The position numbers and the translations under genes were made by a program. DNA of 7,548 nt from Caryophanales bacterium UBA6877. Lineage in GTDB: Bacteria > Bacillota_I > Bacilli_A > RFN20 > CAG-826. Within the stretch, counting starts at the first letter, position 1. The number at the start of each line of letters is the position of its first letter. This document shows, one piece after another, positions 6,144 through 7,548 of this stretch. The stretch spans positions 43,054 through 50,601 of the forward strand of contig DKCJ01000013.1 of the NCBI GenBank assembly GCA_002451465.1. Direction: 5' to 3'. The notes under the pieces were generated by a model. That model ran no database searches. It saw only the letters and a program-made list of their open reading frames with translations, and was not told the origin of the DNA.

Positions 6144-6164
6144 ATTACAGGTCTATCGATACAA
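6144..6164 (+). repeat. 21-base IS-end motif, copy B
   Basis: Same orientation as copy A, with 18/21 identity to copy C (core TCTATCGATACAA). A TTGTAT lies 13 bases downstream (6178-6183), so GATACAA...TTGTAT forms a small inverted pair reminiscent of the D/E junction at the right end. Confidence 0.6.
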
Positions 6165-6240
6165 TTTTTTATTTTTTTTGTATGAAAATGCATTAATTAA
6201 AGTAAAAAATTGCATGCTAAAAATAAAAATTCATTCTGAA

Positions 6241-6261
6241 TTTACAAGTCTTTCGATACAA
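6241..6261 (+). repeat. 21-base IS-end motif, copy C
   Basis: Sits 3 bases left of the inner 14-bp inverted repeat. It matches copy D on the far side of the transposase at 20/21 positions in direct orientation, so C and D could be binding sites or a long target duplication. Confidence 0.65.
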
Positions 6262-6264
6262 ATT

Positions 6265-6278
6265 GATGTCGTTTTCTT
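6265..6278. repeat. Inner 14-bp inverted repeat of the IS, left arm
   Basis: GATGTCGTTTTCTT here is repeated perfectly in inverted orientation at 7475-7488. It lies 11 bases beyond the transposase stop codon and may be a subterminal or terminal inverted repeat. Confidence 0.7.
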
Positions 6279-6289
6279 TAATAATTTTT

Positions 6290-7455
6290 TTATTTTAATA
6301 TAATGTATTTGGAATCAATTTCGCTGATTCCAAAAATTTCTAAAGTTTTTGTTCCATATAATTTTTTAAATGCATTATAGGAACTTTCACCATTTAGAAT
6401 TTTTCGTTTAATGGAGTTTATGTTAGAAAATATATCGTTTATTTTATCTTGTGATATATCGTCTAACGAAACTCCCTTTTTAATCATATAACGAAAAAAT
6501 TCATGATTTCGTTCGCACCCACCTTTTTCATAAGATGCATAAGGATTGCAATAAAAGCTTTGAAGTTTATCTCGCCTTCGGTACTTATTTCGAGTAGTGG
6601 AAGTTCTTTAAACTCAGCTCCATTGTCAGTTAAGATTGCATCAAAAGTTTTACAATTAAATTTCTTTAATTCTTGTATTAATTTCGATATAGCATTATTT
6701 ATTGATGTGCTGGTTCTAAATACTTTAATTCCAAATTGAAGTCTTGTTTTAGGTTCAAAAATAGTAAGAATTGCAGTTTTATCGATTTTTTTACCAATAA
6801 CTAAATCAATTTGAATTACATATGCATTTTGGTATTGTTTTTTAAAAAGTAAATAATCATCATACATTCTTCCAAAAAGAAGTTTGACTGGAACGCGTGT
6901 TTTTGCACTTGGTCTTATTTTTGTTGGCTTTCTTTGCACAGTTCTTGGTAGATCCACAGATTTGGCTTTTAAATATCCATTGTTTATGTATCTACGTAAT
7001 GTTTGTTCACAGACTTCAATAGTTTTATCACTTTGAACAATGTGATATAAAGATTGATTGCAGAAAACTTTAGGTGAAACTTTATTATCCAATTCTTTTA
7101 ATTGTTTAGTTGTGATATTTGGTCCTTTATTACATTCTTGTTTATTATCTTGATATGAATATTCGGCTGAATAAGCATCATAAATAAATACATCTTTTGC
7201 ACATTTTTCTTTTCTTGGACAGATATTACAGCAAAAAGGATATTGATCTAAAAGTTTACATTTAAATGGTTCTTCTCTTAAAAACTTTCTTTGTTTTGAT
7301 GAATAAAGAGTTCTTCTATTTTTTATTTCCCTAAAAATTGTGTTTCTTGTTAAGCTAGTAGCTTTAGCTATTTCATTTATTGATTTTGTAGAAGAATTTT
7401 CAACAAGACTTTGTATAATGATTCGTTGTTTAAAGGTAATTCGTTTTCCTGACAT
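6290..7455 (-). pseudogene. IS30-family transposase, frameshifted
   Basis: The start is the ATG at 7455, with AAAGGAGAATATTT before it. Frame one runs to a TGA at 6484-6486 and encodes an N-terminal helix-turn-helix (about residues 4-46, ITFKQRIIIQ...NTIFREIKNR), a Cys cluster (residues 66-85, including CNICPRKEKC) and the integrase core with Asp217 (IQIDLVIG) and Asp277 (LTDNGAEF). At residue 301 the family sequence continues in the -1 frame as FYCNPYASYEKGGCERNHE and on to a TAA at 6290-6292. The expected catalytic Glu (GGCER, residue 315 in the joined protein) lies only in this second frame. Restoring one T to the TTTT run (AAAA on the plus strand, 6553-6556) gives a normal 388-residue transposase. 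So the gene is broken by a one-base loss, is made by slippage, or reflects a sequencing error. Confidence 0.85.
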
Positions 7456-7474
7456 AAATATTCTCCTTTCAATT

Positions 7475-7488
7475 AAGAAAACGACATC
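7475..7488. repeat. Inner 14-bp inverted repeat of the IS, right arm
   Basis: AAGAAAACGACATC is the exact reverse complement of 6265-6278. It lies in the transposase leader between the -10 and the ribosome site, so a protein bound here could also affect transposase expression. Confidence 0.7.
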
Positions 7489-7494
7489 TTTTTT

Positions 7495-7500
7495 ATTATA
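7495..7500 (-). promoter_or_regulatory. Possible -10 element of the transposase promoter
   Basis: A perfect TATAAT on the minus strand sits 39 bases upstream of the transposase ATG. The -35 region has no good match and lies inside motif copy D (7507-7527), so transposase or another protein binding D could control the promoter. The control idea is inference. Confidence 0.45.
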
Positions 7501-7506
7501 TTGTAA

Positions 7507-7527
7507 TTTACAAGTCTTTTGATACAA
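7507..7527 (+). repeat. 21-base IS-end motif, copy D
   Basis: Direct-orientation copy, 20/21 identical to copy C. With copy E it forms a tail-to-tail pair separated by one base (GATACAA-C-TTGTATC at 7521-7535), next to the probable transposase -10. Confidence 0.65.
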
Positions 7528-7528
7528 C

Positions 7529-7548
7529 TTGTATCGAACAATATGTAA
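7529..7548 (-). repeat. 21-base IS-end motif, copy E (outer right, cut by window edge)
   Basis: The only inverted copy. It matches copy A at 18 of 20 visible positions, and the last motif base would fall at 7549, outside the window. It is the best candidate for the right terminal repeat of the element. Confidence 0.65.

Larger units (their letters stand above)
6106..7548. mobile_element. IS30-family insertion sequence (right end at window edge)
   Basis: The element encloses a broken IS30-type transposase on the minus strand. The outermost ends form an imperfect inverted repeat. The left reads TTACATATCTTTCGATACAA (6106-6125) and the right, reverse-complemented from 7548-7529, reads TTACATATTGTTCGATACAA, an 18/20 match. 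The length of about 1.44 kb fits the family. A second, inner inverted repeat of 14 perfect bases (6265-6278 and 7475-7488) tightly brackets the transposase. If it marks the true ends the element is only about 1.22 kb. The flanking target duplication cannot be checked because the right flank is outside the window. Confidence 0.75.

Noticed and set aside
6105..6261. CRISPR-like array from motif copies A, B and C
   Set aside because: The spacing is irregular (18 and 76 bases between copies), the copies diverge, further copies flank the transposase in both orientations, and no cas gene is present.
6484..6486. TGA read as Trp (Mycoplasma code) to extend the transposase
   Set aside because: All tryptophans in intact genes are TGG, and reading through this TGA does not restore the family sequence, whereas the -1 frame does.
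6503..6739. Plus-strand open frame inside the IS
   Set aside because: It is antisense to the transposase core, has no recognisable domain or ribosome site, and spans the frameshift region only by chance.
7340..7522. Plus-strand open frame near the right end
   Set aside because: It is antisense to the transposase N-terminus and leader, with no supporting signal.

Overview
The window is AT-rich (clearly low GC by eye) and reads like a chromosome segment from a low-GC Gram-positive lineage, such as an uncultured gut Bacilli, Erysipelotrichia or Mollicute-like group. The evidence is strong AGGAGG-type ribosome sites, TATAAT promoters, a DUF1836 protein and short intergenic spacing. About five tryptophan codons in the intact genes are all TGG, and no intact gene has an in-frame TGA. 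This favours the standard bacterial code over the Mycoplasma code, but the sample is small. The exact taxon cannot be fixed from the sequence alone.

Left part (1-2000): the 3' end of an Fe-S/FAD/NADPH glutamate synthase-type oxidoreductase gene runs in from outside the window. It faces a hypoxanthine phosphoribosyltransferase gene (hpt, minus strand), and the two share a bidirectional terminator at 1324-1354. hpt has a good promoter at 1972-1999 and most likely starts at 1942.

Middle (2041-4100): a compact three-gene unit on the plus strand encodes a 78-residue two-helix membrane protein of unknown function, a DUF1836 protein that is a probable regulator, and UDP-glucose 4-epimerase (galE). 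It is preceded by a promoter overlapped by an 11-bp perfect inverted repeat, and it ends in a clean intrinsic terminator.

Right-middle (4161-6083): a tRNA-Gln(CUG) with an unusual C at position 55 is followed by about 340 bases with no gene. Then come a flavin-binding PNPOx-like protein gene with an extended -10 promoter, a 281-base structured spacer whose last bases can fold over the ribosome site, and surE (survival-protein nucleotidase).

Right end (6106-7548): an IS30-family insertion sequence. Its transposase is broken, or shifted, by one base just before the catalytic Glu. Five copies of a 21-base motif sit at its ends, and the outermost two form an 18/20 inverted repeat that ends on the last base of the window.

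Most of the window is ordinary housekeeping content. The less explained parts are the surE leader, the motif array at the IS ends, the inverted repeat in front of the DUF1836-galE unit, and the odd T-loop of the tRNA. No defence system, CRISPR array or other large new system was found.
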